DNA of 64,000 bases from Cycas panzhihuaensis. Taxonomy: Eukaryota; Cycadophyta. Location: assembly GCA_023213395.1 (NCBI GenBank), contig CM041465.1, positions 204,545,741 through 204,609,740 on the forward strand, in the 5' to 3' direction. The notes beneath the pieces were generated by a model. That model saw only the letters and a list, made by a program, of their open reading frames with translations. It ran no database searches and was not told where the DNA came from. The position numbers were made by a program, and so were the translations under genes. Positions 54,346 through 64,000 of the stretch are shown here, in pieces (within the stretch, counting starts at the first letter, position 1; each line of letters opens with the position of its first letter).

Positions 54346-56480
54346 TTGGAAGAAAAAAAAAGATGGTAAGATGATAAGCATTGGGGGCTGGCCAACGAAT
54401 CGAGGAGAGCTACTGAAAGAAAGGTAGCACCAACAGATCGGGGAGGAGGTGCGATTCCAATGGCGACATACTCGGGACCCCATTGGAAATGGACATGGGT
54501 GACTCGACTCAGGTAAGTTCAGGTATGCTTCTATCTTCCCTTTCTTCAGTTTCAGAAATGGTTGATTGAGGCTGATCATGCACATTGCATCTCGATTGAT
54601 TGACTGTACAATCACTATGCATTGCTTGCCTGTTCATATTGCGTTTTAACACTTTTTAGGCTATGACGACTAGGGATACACATCCCGTGGCACTCCACAA
54701 TCCTCCGCCAGGTCTCCACGATGTCCCCAAGAACTTCTGGCTCCCACAACCCATTTCACATCATTTATTGGCGTGACATATCCCTTAGCACCTCGCCTAG
54801 GCCTGGCTGTCACATTTTTTGCGCCATTTGTCTCTTTTTTGAAGTCCTTGACCATCGTTTCTCGCTTGTTGTGGTCCCTCTAGGTTCCATAACCCCTCCT
54901 TGCCACCTTGGCACTACAACATACTTCCTTAGGGTCTAGGATCTCCCCCTTTTGGGAGCCTTCTGACTCCCCCCTTTCTTTTTGTCTTAATTTTGGCTGC
55001 ACCACTGTAAACTCCGCGGTACCGCTGTAAACTTCGCGATACCACGAAGTTTGCCACGGGACGACTGTCCATAACTTTTCTTTTATCTGGCCCCCCCTTT
55101 TGGGACCCTTCGGACTCCCCCCTTTCTTTTTGTCTTAATTTTGGCCTTGCCATTGTAAACTCCACTTGCATCACTGTAAACTTTGCGATCTGCGAAGTTT
55201 CTTGTGGGGCGCATCCATAACGTTTTTTTTATCTGGCCACGTCTAGTTTCGCATTAATTGCGAAATTGCCACTTGGCAGTGAGTTGATTCCTGCCCAGGG
55301 CGAACCCTAATCGCTCGTTGAGCTAAGGTTGGGTTTAAAAACCCAAAATTCACTTTAATTGTGCTTCTTCTCACTTACTTTTCTCTCCTCTCTTCTCTAC
55401 AAGTTCGACAACAGGTTTCAACTCTGTTGTACTCGCTCCACCTTTTAGTTACCAGCTCCTACATCACAGGAAACGCAGATTGTAGGTTTGTAGCAGTGCT
55501 GGCTGAGGCAGAGCCACACTCCAAGCATCCTACCAAGCCTCGAGCTTTACTTTTTTCACAGGTTGTGCCTCTCTTCCGTTGTACTACAGGGGTTTTCCAG
55601 CAACCCCCAAAGGAAACTCTCTTTCTCACCCGGTTTGCCTAGTAGATCTGCCATAGATCTACCCTTACCAAATACCTTCAGATTTGTTTTCATCTTTTCC
55701 TTTCACAACATAGATGTTCTTTTACTAGTCTTTTTCCTACTCGCATGTGTGAAGTTTTTCCTTCTCTCCTATTGTGTTGGGAGGCAAACCCTTCTTTTTG
55801 CTTGCTTGGCCACTTCCTCCCCAAGTTTTTTCAGGGTCTTTTCAAGGAAGTAGTAGGAAAAAAGGTTCACGAGAGAGTGAAAGGAGTCTTAGGCAGGGTT
55901 CTGCACCCACACGCTTTCTCCTCAAGGGTAGCCCCCTTTTCTCCTTCCCTTTTCCTCCTCTATACCTTCCTTGCTTACCCAAGAAACTGTTGGAGTGGGG
56001 ATTTCTGCTGATTGCAGCGTAGGTAGCCCCTTGCTACGCCTGCAACTAGCCACTAAGGATCACATATAATCTATTTTCTAGCCCTAGTTTGTGCCTTTTC
56101 AACTTTAGGACTTGTTCTCGCAAAGTCTTGCAAAAGTTGCACTTTGCAACTTTTGCAGTTTTTATAGCTTTTTTGCTACCTTTTTTTCTATTTGCAAAAA
56201 ACTTGCTTTGCACCTATCATCGAGCAGTTTTGACCTTCTTAGCCCTTAGCTTGGGCGCTTGGGGAACGTGTGGAGCGTTTAGTTGGGAGGGTTATCCATT
56301 CCAAGGCTACTCGTTTTCTTCCTCTTTTACCTCCTCTTTCCCATATTACTTGTTGGTTTTGCATACAAGGTGTAAACAATACTAACATTGTACATTTGTT
56401 ACTTGGTAGATATCTGTTAAGTATATTTTCTTTTGCTCCTTTTCCCTTGAAAAAGAATATATAGATATATATACATCTCC
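54346..56480. other. GC-rich repeat region between elements H and J
   Basis: No gene is recognised, and the many open frames on both strands reflect base composition. Around 55300-55400, CTAAGGTTGGGTTTAAAAACCC followed by a CT-rich stretch looks like a plus-strand promoter and leader of an LTR-type repeat. It may include the missing LTR of element H or of another element, but I could not find a partner repeat or a PBS. Confidence 0.4.
54945..55235. repeat. Tandem duplication with about 148-bp period
   Basis: Two units share CTTTTGGGA.CCTTC.GACTC, then CCTTTCTTTTTGTCTTAATT, CACTGTAAACTYYGCG and CATAACKTTTYTTTTATCTG. They begin near 54948 and 55090. The units encode no conserved protein. Confidence 0.8.
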
Positions 56481-56627
56481 TTGCATGCACTTGCTCCCAC
56501 ACGCATCCAACGCCCCTTAGGAAAGGGCAAAGTTTGCACAACACAAAGTTTGCTACGAAACCTACACAACACAAAGTTTGCCCTTTCCCAAGGGGCGCTG
56601 GATGCGTGTGGGAGCAAGTGCATGCAA
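56481..56627. repeat. Near-perfect long hairpin, 56-bp arms
   Basis: The left arm 56481-56536 starts TTGCATGCACTTGCTCCCAC. The right arm 56572-56627 is its reverse complement with about three mismatches. The loop (56537-56571) contains a second copy of CAACACAAAGTTTG. It may be a foldback or MITE-like element. Element J inserted a few bases to its right. Confidence 0.92.
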
Positions 56628-56631
56628 TGAG

Positions 56632-57182
56632 TGTGAAAAGAGGCCTAATGGCCTCACAGTCCCAAGATCTAGAAGCTAGGATCACCCTAGTTCTAGAAGC
56701 ACAAATACTTAACAAGTATAATACTCTCAAGATGAAAGAAAGCATAAGAGACAGCATAAAATGAAGGAGCAAGAGAAATGATACCAAATATGTGGAGTTG
56801 GAATTGGTCCAACCTCCAAAGAATAAACAGTTTGATTAGCAAACCGACAAAGATAACAATCTGACTCTAACTCTCTTATGAGACAATGAGGAGAGGTCTC
56901 ATTATATAGAGTGAAATGAGAGACTTAAGGCATTGGATGTTTGACAAGTGTCAAACATCCAAGGTACATGCCTTGGATGTAGGACATGTCCTCTTGGGGC
57001 TCTCATGTGAGCAAAAGTGCATGGGGGTCCATTTGACCCTTTAGTGACAACGTTGTGTCACTAGAAAGAATGTGGGTGTGCACTTTATCACTTAAATGAT
57101 AAGTCACCCCTAAAGTACAAAAGTACAAATATACATGAAAAATAAAGTACATAATTTTAACATGTAAACATAAGGTTTAACA
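56632..57182 (-). repeat. 3' LTR of element J
   Basis: 551 bp. On the minus strand it begins TGTTAAACCTTATG. A TATA box (CTATATAAT, minus, 56909-56901) lies downstream of two palindromes: TAGTGACA-6-TGTCACTA (57042-57063) and TTGGATGTTTGACA-2-TGTCAAACATCCAA (56933-56962). Confidence 0.93.
56933..57063 (-). promoter_or_regulatory. U3 palindromes and TATA box of element J LTR
   Basis: Two inverted repeats with 14- and 8-base arms lie just upstream of the TATA box in transcription direction. Both occur again in the other LTR (about 63839-63868 and 63948-63969). The inner loop ACGTTG carries an ACGT core of the kind bound by plant bZIP factors. Promoter function is inferred from position only. 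Confidence 0.5.
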
Positions 57183-57570
57183 CCCCCCCTTACTGTTTAC
57201 AATGTTAAGTCAGACGCCAAGACCATCTCTGAATTTTACAAACTTTTCTCTACCAAGAGGCTTGGTAAAGATATCTGTTGTCTGCTCCTCTGTACTGGAG
57301 GTTGATCTCACCATTCTGCACATGCTTTCTGATGAAGTGATGATGAACCTCGATGTGTTTGGTCCGTGCATGAAAAATTGGATTCTTGGCTAACTTGAGT
57401 ACACTTTGATTGTCACAGTAAATCTTGGTGGGGTGATTTTGCTCAAGTCCAAGTTCCCCAAGAATCTGTCGTAGCCAGATAACTTCACAAGCTGCGGCTA
57501 CCGACTTTGTACTGCTTGATGGAGGACAAGGTAACATTGGGTTGCTTCTTGCAACTCCACGAAACAATCA
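57183..57570 (-). pseudogene. RNase H C-terminal part of element J
   Basis: The minus-strand frame reads SSSTKSVAAACEVIWLRQIL, YCDNQSVLKLAKNPIFHART and KHIEVHHHFIRKHVQNGEI. The conserved STEAEY motif is shortened to STKS by a small deletion. The DIFTKPL tail is frameshifted (NRYLYQASW). It would degrade the RNA strand during reverse transcription. Confidence 0.85.
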
Positions 57571-58735
57571 CTTGAACCAAGGAAAAAGATCCTGAGGTTG
57601 ATCTCTTGCTATCTTGGCAACCTACCTAATCAGAATCTGAGAACCCTTCCAGAGTGAAGTTCTCATTATGCGCATACTCAAGGCCATGCTGCAATGTGCC
57701 TTTGATGTATTTAAGTATGCGTTTAACTGCATTCCAATGTATCTAATTGGGTTGAGACATGTATTGTGAGCAAATCCCAGCTGCAAATGAAATGTCCAGT
57801 CGAGTGTTGGTGAGATAAATGAGGCTCCCAATCAACTGCCGGTAAAGTGTGGGATCTGCTGGTGTAGCTTCCTCATTGAGAGTAAGCTTAGATCCATTCT
57901 CCATTGGTGTAGGCATTGGTTTGCAGTTGTGCATCCTGAACCGTTGCAAAATGTCCCAACAGTATTTCGCTTGGGAGATGAAGATATAGCCTAGCTGTTG
58001 CCATATCTCAAAGCCTAAAAAGTAATGGAGAAGTCCAAGATCTGTCATCTCAAAACTTCTCTTCAAGTCATCTTGGAGAATGTGTATCATCTTAGTGTCA
58101 TTGCCAGTGATCGCTAAGTCATCTACATACAAGGCAACAAAAATGACATGGTTCTTTTCAAGTTTTATATATAGGTTAGGATCTAAAGTAGATCGATGAA
58201 GCCCATGTCTCAAGAAGTAATCATTGATCTTTGAGTACCATGCTCTTGGAGCTTGTTTCAAGCCATATAACACCTTTTTTAGGCGACATACAAAATGCTC
58301 CTTGCCTTGTACTTTGTAACCGGGAGGTTGCTCCAAGTATACCTCCTCCTGAAGATCGCCATTAAGAAAGGTGTTCTTCACGTCCATCTGATAGACTGGC
58401 CATTTGTATTGAGCAGCTAAGGCCAAGATGAGTCTGATGGTGTTCATATTTGCCACTGGTGCAAAAGTCTCTTCATAATATATGCCTTCTTTTTGTTTAA
58501 ATCCTTTAGCCACAAGGCGGGCCTTCTGCCGCTTAAGTGAACCATCAGAATGGAATTTGGTCTTGTAGACCCATTTGCAACTAATTGCCTGTTTGTGTTT
58601 AGGCAATTCAACCAAATCCCAAGTACCATTCTTTTCAATAGAATGGATTTCTTCATTTATGGCAGCTTTCCAATTTTCATTTTTAGAAGCCTCCTCAAAA
58701 GTGGAAGGCTCATCAACACATAGCACTTCAGCCAT
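57571..58735 (-). pseudogene. Reverse transcriptase of element J (330-codon open stretch)
   Basis: From 58735 to 57743 the frame is uninterrupted. It has MAEVLCVDEPSTFEEA, CKWVYKTKFHSDGSLKRQKA, RLVAKGFKQKEG, MDVKNTFLNGDLQEEVYLEQ, VLYGLKQAPRAWYSKIN and the intact catalytic YVDDLAITGND. MTDLGLLHYFLGFE and LIGSLIYLTNTRLDISFAAG follow. A frame change near 57743 separates it from RNase H. All main RT motifs are intact, the best preserved polymerase in the window. Separation from integrase is by one stop at about 58750. Confidence 0.9.
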
Positions 58736-58750
58736 AAGTGCATAATTGGT

Positions 58751-60386
58751 CTATTGTCTGTATTTTGATGGATGTTTTCCTTCAATGATGTGGCCGTCCT
58801 GTACTGTTTGTGTGTACCATTTTGGTAACTTTTGAATCGAAGTAACTTGAACCTCAAGATCTTCTGGTCTAAGTGGTTGATCAACAGAAGATGTGCTTGG
58901 ATCAAGTGGAGCAAATTCAGTTGATGTAGACAGTCCAGCAGGTGCAGATGATGTACATGGTGTAGAAGATTGAGAGGGAAGGAAGGCCTCAACAATCTTC
59001 TTGCCTTTGTCAATGGGAGGTTGCATGGATGCTGTTTGCAACTCCTTATGATCTTCTTCAGCAAAGATGACATCTCTTGAGAGATGCATTTTCTTCCCTA
59101 TGGGATCATACAACTTGTAGGCTTTGTTGTGAATGGCATATCCTACAAAGATGCATTTTAGACTATGCTTGTCTAATTTTGTCCTTTGCTGATCAGGGAT
59201 GTGCATATAAGCAGTGCACCCAAAAGTTCTCAAATGGCTGATAATTGGCTTTTTGCCAGACCATGCCTCCTCAGGTGTCATATTGGTGACTGCTGTAGTT
59301 GGACTGTGATTGGTCACATAGGCAACTGTGTGAAATGCCTCTGCCCAGTAAGCTCGAGTGAGTCCTTGTGCACGCATCATTGCTTTGGCTTTATTAGCCA
59401 AAGTTTTGTTCATTCGTTTGGAGACCCCATTTTGTTGAGGAGTGAGGAATAGTCAGTTGTCTCCGAATGCCATTATCCTTACAGTATTGGGTGAATTCAT
59501 TTGAAGTAAATTCACCTCCACTGTCTGCCCTTAATGTTTTGATTGAGTGGCCAGACTCATTTTCCACTTCAAGCTTGAATTCTTTGAACTTGGAAAATGC
59601 TTCAGATTTGTGTTTGATGAAGTATACCCAGACTTTATGAGAAAAGTCATCAATGAAAGAGATGTAGTACAAAGCTCCTCCAAAAGATGCAGTGGACATA
59701 GGTCCACACAAATCTGAGTGTACCAACTGCAAAGGATGTGATGCACGCCATGCTTTGCCTTTAGGGAAAGGCAAGCGATGCTGAGTCCTCATTATGCACG
59801 CTTCACAAAGACATTTTGTGCCATAGATCTTTGGAAGCCCATGTACCATATTTTTGTTGATCACCTGCCTCAAATTATCTAAGCTCAAATGGACTAGACG
59901 TTGATGCCAAAGTTGCATCTTGGACAAGTATGGAGTGACAATTGAACCAGAGTAAGCAGAATCAAGTGTTATATTATTTGCATCCAATTTGTAGAGGCCT
60001 TGATCCTCATATCCAATAGCTACTAATTGGTAATCTTTGTCACTAATTACACATTTTCCATTTTTGAACAAAACACTCATTTGTTGCTTGTCCAACTTGC
60101 TAATAGATAGTAAGTTCTTGTCCATTGAAGGTATGAAGTAGGCATTGCCATCGAGAAATAAAGAGGAAGGATTTGATGAAGAATGAAATGGAGTTATTGT
60201 GCCTATTCCAGAAATCTTAACAGATTGATTATTCCCAAAGGTCATTGATTGAACTTTACCTTCCTTGATCTCGGTAAGGAGCTCTTCACTTCCAGTCATG
60301 TGTTGTGAAGCTCCAGAATCAATAATCCAAGTTTCATCAACCTTGGATGTTTGATATGCACAAAACAGTTTGTCTTCATCTCGCAA
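58751..60386 (-). pseudogene. Protease and integrase of element J
   Basis: The frame from 60386 holds the protease site WIIDSGASQHMTG. Integrase then follows with LWHQRLVHLSLDNL (one zinc-binding His kept in L-x-H), [41 protein letters not shown] and LRADSGGEFTSNEF. A frameshift near 59400-59420 breaks the catalytic core at the TPQQNG position. The next frame (59413-58751) resumes with MNKTLANKAKAMMR, YWAEAFHTVAYVTNHSP, LRTFGCTAYMHIP and DVIFAEEDH. A serine/threonine-rich linker ends at KYRQ and a stop. Integrase would insert the cDNA copy into the genome. Confidence 0.92.
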
Positions 60387-61371
60387 CCGATTAAAGTGGC
60401 GTTGATTGCCACCTCTAAAACCCCCCCTTCCTCTTTGACCTCCTCGATAGGCACCTCGATTTGGTCGAGGGGTTCTTCTTCTTCTTTATTCTTTGGAATC
60501 TTTGTTGGTATTCTTGACGTGGGCTGCTTCATCGCTGATTTGGTTGACGTGGTTGCTACTGCTGTTGACGTAGATCTGCTTGCTTCTTTCGACAATCAGG
60601 TGCTATGTGGCCAGGTTTGCTACAATAACGACATACAACATTGGTCCTTGAAGACCCAATGTTCATGTTCCCAAACTGCTTTGAGAGTGCAGGTTTGGAG
60701 TTCTGTTTGGCCTTTGATTTGGACGTGAATGCACCTGAAGTGGATGGTTCCTCCTCATTATCTTTGGTGTAGATTTTGTTCTTCTTGAAGTAGTAGACTT
60801 TCAAATTCATTGAATGTCATTCTTTTGAGAGAACCATCTCTTGTAGTAGACGATATGAAGCCATTGTAGTCCTTTGGCAAAGCTTTGGTGATAGATGTGA
60901 TCAGTTCATCTCTCATTGCTAGACTACCTAGTGTATTCAGCTCATTACATACCTCCTTGATGGAGGAAAGAAAAGCCGACATAGGCTTGATAAACTTACA
61001 GAATACAATTTGGCTTTTACCATTAAAATGCGAGCTTCATCTCGCCTTTCATACAATGAGAACAAAATGTCCCAAGCTTCCTTAAAAGTTTTAGCACAAG
61101 CAATGTTTTGATCCACATGTACATCAACAATCATATGAAGGAATGCCAAAGTGATTTCATCTTTGGCTTCCCAAGCAACAACTAAAGCATCATCAGGTTG
61201 AACAGTTACATTGCCATTGACAATAGGTACAGGTTGGGGTAGTCTTCCAGAAACATAACCCCAAAATTCATTCATGATCAGCAAATTCGGAGTGATTCTT
61301 TTCCATTCTTGATAGTTATCTTGACCTTTTAATCGAATGGTGCATGCATTTAGCATGTTGATAGCAGCCAT
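60296..61371 (-). pseudogene. gag of element J (frameshifted)
   Basis: It starts MAAINMLNACTIRLKGQDNY and shows NLLIMNEFWGYVSG, DEITLAFLHMIVDV and AWDILFSLYERRDEAR, matching element I. Frame changes occur near 60960, 60780 and 60590. The middle frame has LPKDYNGFISSTTRDGSLKR and FNEFESLLLQEE. The zinc knuckle CRYCSKPGHIAPDC lies at about 60633-60592. A short R/G/Q-rich tail leads to the protease. Confidence 0.9.
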
Positions 61372-63522
61372 GTTTCAGTTATAAGGCTTGAAGCTAGCAG
61401 ATAACTTGGAAACTCAAAGCTTTAAATCGCTTAAGTTCCACCTTCTAACGAAACCAGCATTCACGATCTTACTAGAAGATCCAACAATTGAATGGAATGA
61501 TGAGGGGTGGAGGACTAGGCTATAGAGTTGGTCCAACTCTGATCTATAGAAGAGATCCAACAGTTGGCCAAGTTAAATCTAGGATAAGGCAGGTAGGGTT
61601 GATCTGCATAGACGTATCATGCTTTCCCTGGGATTCACATTAATAACACCCTTTTCGAACCTCCTTTCCCTCAAGCAACCTTAATTGTCGTGCACTGACC
61701 GTACGGTCGGTTGGTCCCCTAGGGAATGCACCAAGCTTAAGGTTATTTCAGAGGCAAGGTTTGAACCTTTTTCGGGCCTCTCCAACAAGATTTTAAGTCA
61801 CTTTTTAGAAGTTTTAAAGTGAACTTAGATTTATTTTTACTTGGATGATGTATTTATGAGAATGCTTGATTAAGCCTTATAATGAAAGAGTGGCTTCAAA
61901 AAGAAGCAATTTTAGTACATCAATATGAACACTTGAAGTGTTATTACAATGAGCACTTAATGAAGTGTAGTGCTTTTGTAGATCCAAGTAAAAAACAGAT
62001 GCTTGATTACAATGAGTTTTGCAAAAAAGTACTTTGAAAATGTGCTTAAGTACTCAATGAAGCAAAGCAAAACTTTGTGATGAAGATACAAAATGGTTCC
62101 TTTTAATGCTAAAAAAGTGAAGGTAAGAGAACCACTTGCAAAATAGGACACCAAGCACCAAGTGTTGGGACTTTAAAATAGTCCCAACGATAAAAAAAGA
62201 AGTGATTTTATTAGGTACAAAGTATTTTTTGAGCCCTTTTTGTGACTAAGGGCAATAGGTTACCATGCAAGGTGCCTTAAAAAAGTGTTGAAAATAGTGA
62301 TAAATATCACTTTTACAATAGGCAAACACTTAAAATCACTTCACCTAAGTCAATTAACACTTATGCAACACTAATTAAGTGTTAAAAGAAGCTTAAAGAG
62401 CCAAGAAACATAGGCTAAAATTTGAATGTTTTTTGCAACTTAAGCAATAAGGACACCATGCAAGGAGCCTTAATAAGCACTAAAAATAGTGAAAATTTTC
62501 ACTTAATGATGATAATGGTGCTTAGAAATTACTTGTTTGAGTCATTTATCACATAAAAAAAATTTGCAATCATAGCAGCGTGACTTGGGCGGCTCCCGTG
62601 GACATGCAAATGATGAGAACAGCGTGTAGAGACCCCTGTTTGTGCTGAAAATTTAGGAGGAGGGGTGCCCAAGTGGTATCCAACTCCCTCTAAAATCTCA
62701 AGGCTTTTCGTCAAGTGTGCAGAGAGTTGCAAGTAATTGAAGTTATGGCTGGTTACATGTCTTTGAGAAAGGAAAACTGGAGTCGTACGGCTGTTCGGGG
62801 TTTTAAACCCTCGTATTAATCACTAAAACTCTTCCCTTAAGTTTGCTACAATTTGCATGCGTGGTCGGTATGTGGACAGCCGACTTGATATGAGAAAAAG
62901 AGTGAAAAACAGTAATTTTTATGCTTTTGAGTGGGGTTTCAAGGCTGAAAATGCCCGAAATTGATCCACACACTGCAAGGGGCCTCAAACTTCAAGTAAA
63001 TTCAGTCTGAGAGCTTCAAATGGCTGGAGAATAGATCAGCACCCAAATGTGAGAAAAAAATTAGCTAAAAAATGCAGATTTTAGTAGAAGAGTTACAAAA
63101 AACGTGAGTAAACTTGCCCAGATTTGAGGAACAACTGATACAAATTGATTGCAAAACAGTTATGAGCCTCAAAAAATGCTTACAAAGCTGATTTGTAGTC
63201 ACAAAGTGATCTAATATCTCAGATCTGCCTCTTATCTTCTGAAAAAATAAACTTTTTTGAAGAAAAATTAAAGAAAAAACACTATTTTTGAAGAAAATAG
63301 TGTTGCACCCTTTGATAGAGATCTGAAAAAAAAATTTCAGATCTGAAAGTAGCCTTGCTCCAGCCTTCAACACTGTTCCAAGAAGCTTGAATTTGCAGAA
63401 AATGGGTCTTAGCAAACCTTGGATTGCCTTCGGAGGGCAAAGGTCCTCACCAATGGTTTGCAGCCCTTCTTTGAATCTCCTTGAGCAGCAACAAACAAAA
63501 TAAAGGGAACTAGTCTCCTCTT
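61372..63522 (-). other. Long 5' leader of element J
   Basis: About 2.15 kb between PBS and gag with no recognised gene. It is not similar by eye to the leader of element I in spite of the close gag and pol. Open frames (61957-62154, 62529-62732, 63065-63562) lack known motifs. Confidence 0.6.
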
Positions 63523-63534
63523 GCTCTGATACCA
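63523..63534 (-). promoter_or_regulatory. Primer-binding site of element J
   Basis: The minus strand reads TGGTATCAGAGC two bases inside the 5' LTR. Confidence 0.92.
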
Positions 63535-63536
63535 AA

Positions 63537-64000
63537 TGCGAAAAGAGGCCTAATGGCCTCACAGTCCCAAGATCTAGAAGCTAGGATCACTCTAGTTCTA
63601 GAAGCACAAATAGTTAACAAGTATAATACTCTCAAGATGAAAGAAAGCATAAGAGACAAAGCATAAAATGAAGGAGCAAGAGAAATGATACCAAATGTGT
63701 GGAGTTGGAATTGGTCCAACCTCCAAAGAATAAACAATTTGATTAGCAACCGACAAAGATAACAATACAGCTCCAACTCTCTTATGAGACAATGAGGAGA
63801 GGTCTCATTATATAGAGTGAAATGAGAGACCTAAGGCATTGGATGTTTGACAAGTGTCAAACATCCAAGGTACATGCCTTGCATGTAGGACATGTTTCCT
63901 TTTGGGGCTCTCATGTGAGCAAAAGTGCATGGGGGTCCATTTGACCCTTTAGTGACAACGTTGTGTCACTAGAAAGAATGTGGGTGTGCACTTTATCACT
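63537..64000 (-). repeat. 5' LTR of element J (partial)
   Basis: It aligns with 56632 to about 57092 with few differences, including the palindrome and TATA box. The remaining part of about 90 bases lies beyond the window. Confidence 0.93.

Larger units (their letters stand above)
45001..54360 (-). mobile_element. Element H: Gypsy remnant (gag to start of protease), split by element I
   Basis: Minus-strand coding sequence from about 54345 to 53833 continues at 47341 after removal of element I and one GGATG copy. It runs on to about 45000 and breaks off at the protease start. RT, integrase and the 3' LTR are missing. GC content is visibly higher than in the neighbours. The 5' LTR may lie in the GC-rich region above 54620 but was not delimited. 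Confidence 0.7.
56632..64000 (-). mobile_element. Element J: Copia retrotransposon, 5' LTR cut by the window end
   Basis: LTRs at 56632-57182 and 63537 to the window end are nearly identical over the compared 460 bp. On the minus strand the PBS TGGTATCAGAGC (63534-63523) is followed by a long leader, gag, protease, integrase, RT, RNase H, and a purine tract (TAAGGGGGGG) before the 3' LTR. The proteins closely resemble those left in element I, so I and J belong to one Copia lineage. It is the youngest-looking element here, although frameshifts disable it. The left flank is ATGAG; the right target duplication lies outside. Confidence 0.93.

Noticed and set aside
55361-56385. Several frames of 60-98 codons on the plus strand
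   Set aside because: Leucine-, phenylalanine- and serine-rich translations of CT-rich sequence, typical of non-coding LTR or leader DNA.

Overview
This window looks like nuclear DNA of a seed plant. It has one split ribosomal-protein gene with plant-type promoter motifs, and most of the rest is built from old, decayed LTR retrotransposons inserted into one another. The AT-rich sequence, very sparse genes, long transposon-loaded intron and many degraded Copia and Gypsy elements fit a large plant genome such as that of a gymnosperm. No species can be named from the sequence alone.

I resolve ten LTR elements, lettered A-J here. A (1-4959, plus) is a Copia-type element that encloses an antisense fragment of an importin-13/transportin-like gene. 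B (5031-11036, plus) is a non-autonomous element whose 5' LTR/PBS boundary is split by C (5343-8259, minus, target duplication TAACA); B also carries a 775-bp tandem duplication. D (12309-31288, plus) is a decayed Copia element that seems to have been opened by Copia element E (13006-20614, plus, target duplication CTAGA) and by the short Gypsy-derived element F (22474-25298, minus, target duplication AAGAG).

The only convincing host gene is RPS18 (40S ribosomal protein S18, plus). Exons at 32302-32468 and 32680-32868 join in frame through a GC-AG intron. The last short exon is not found before Gypsy element G (from 35141) interrupts what would be intron 2. G (35141-about 45000, plus) has a GPY/F-type integrase tail, carries foreign inserts in its RT and integrase regions, and has a truncated 3' LTR.

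The G 3' LTR runs straight into the broken protease end of Gypsy element H (minus), whose gag is split by Copia element I (47347-53827, plus, target duplication GGATG). I has lost nearly all of its RT-RNase H region and has a 33-bp minisatellite in its place. After a GC-rich repeat region and a near-perfect 56-bp-arm hairpin (56481-56627) comes Copia element J (56632 to beyond the window end, minus). J is related to I and has the best-preserved RT in the window. No RNA genes or CRISPR arrays were seen. All retroelement reading frames contain stops or frameshifts, so they are annotated as pseudogenes.
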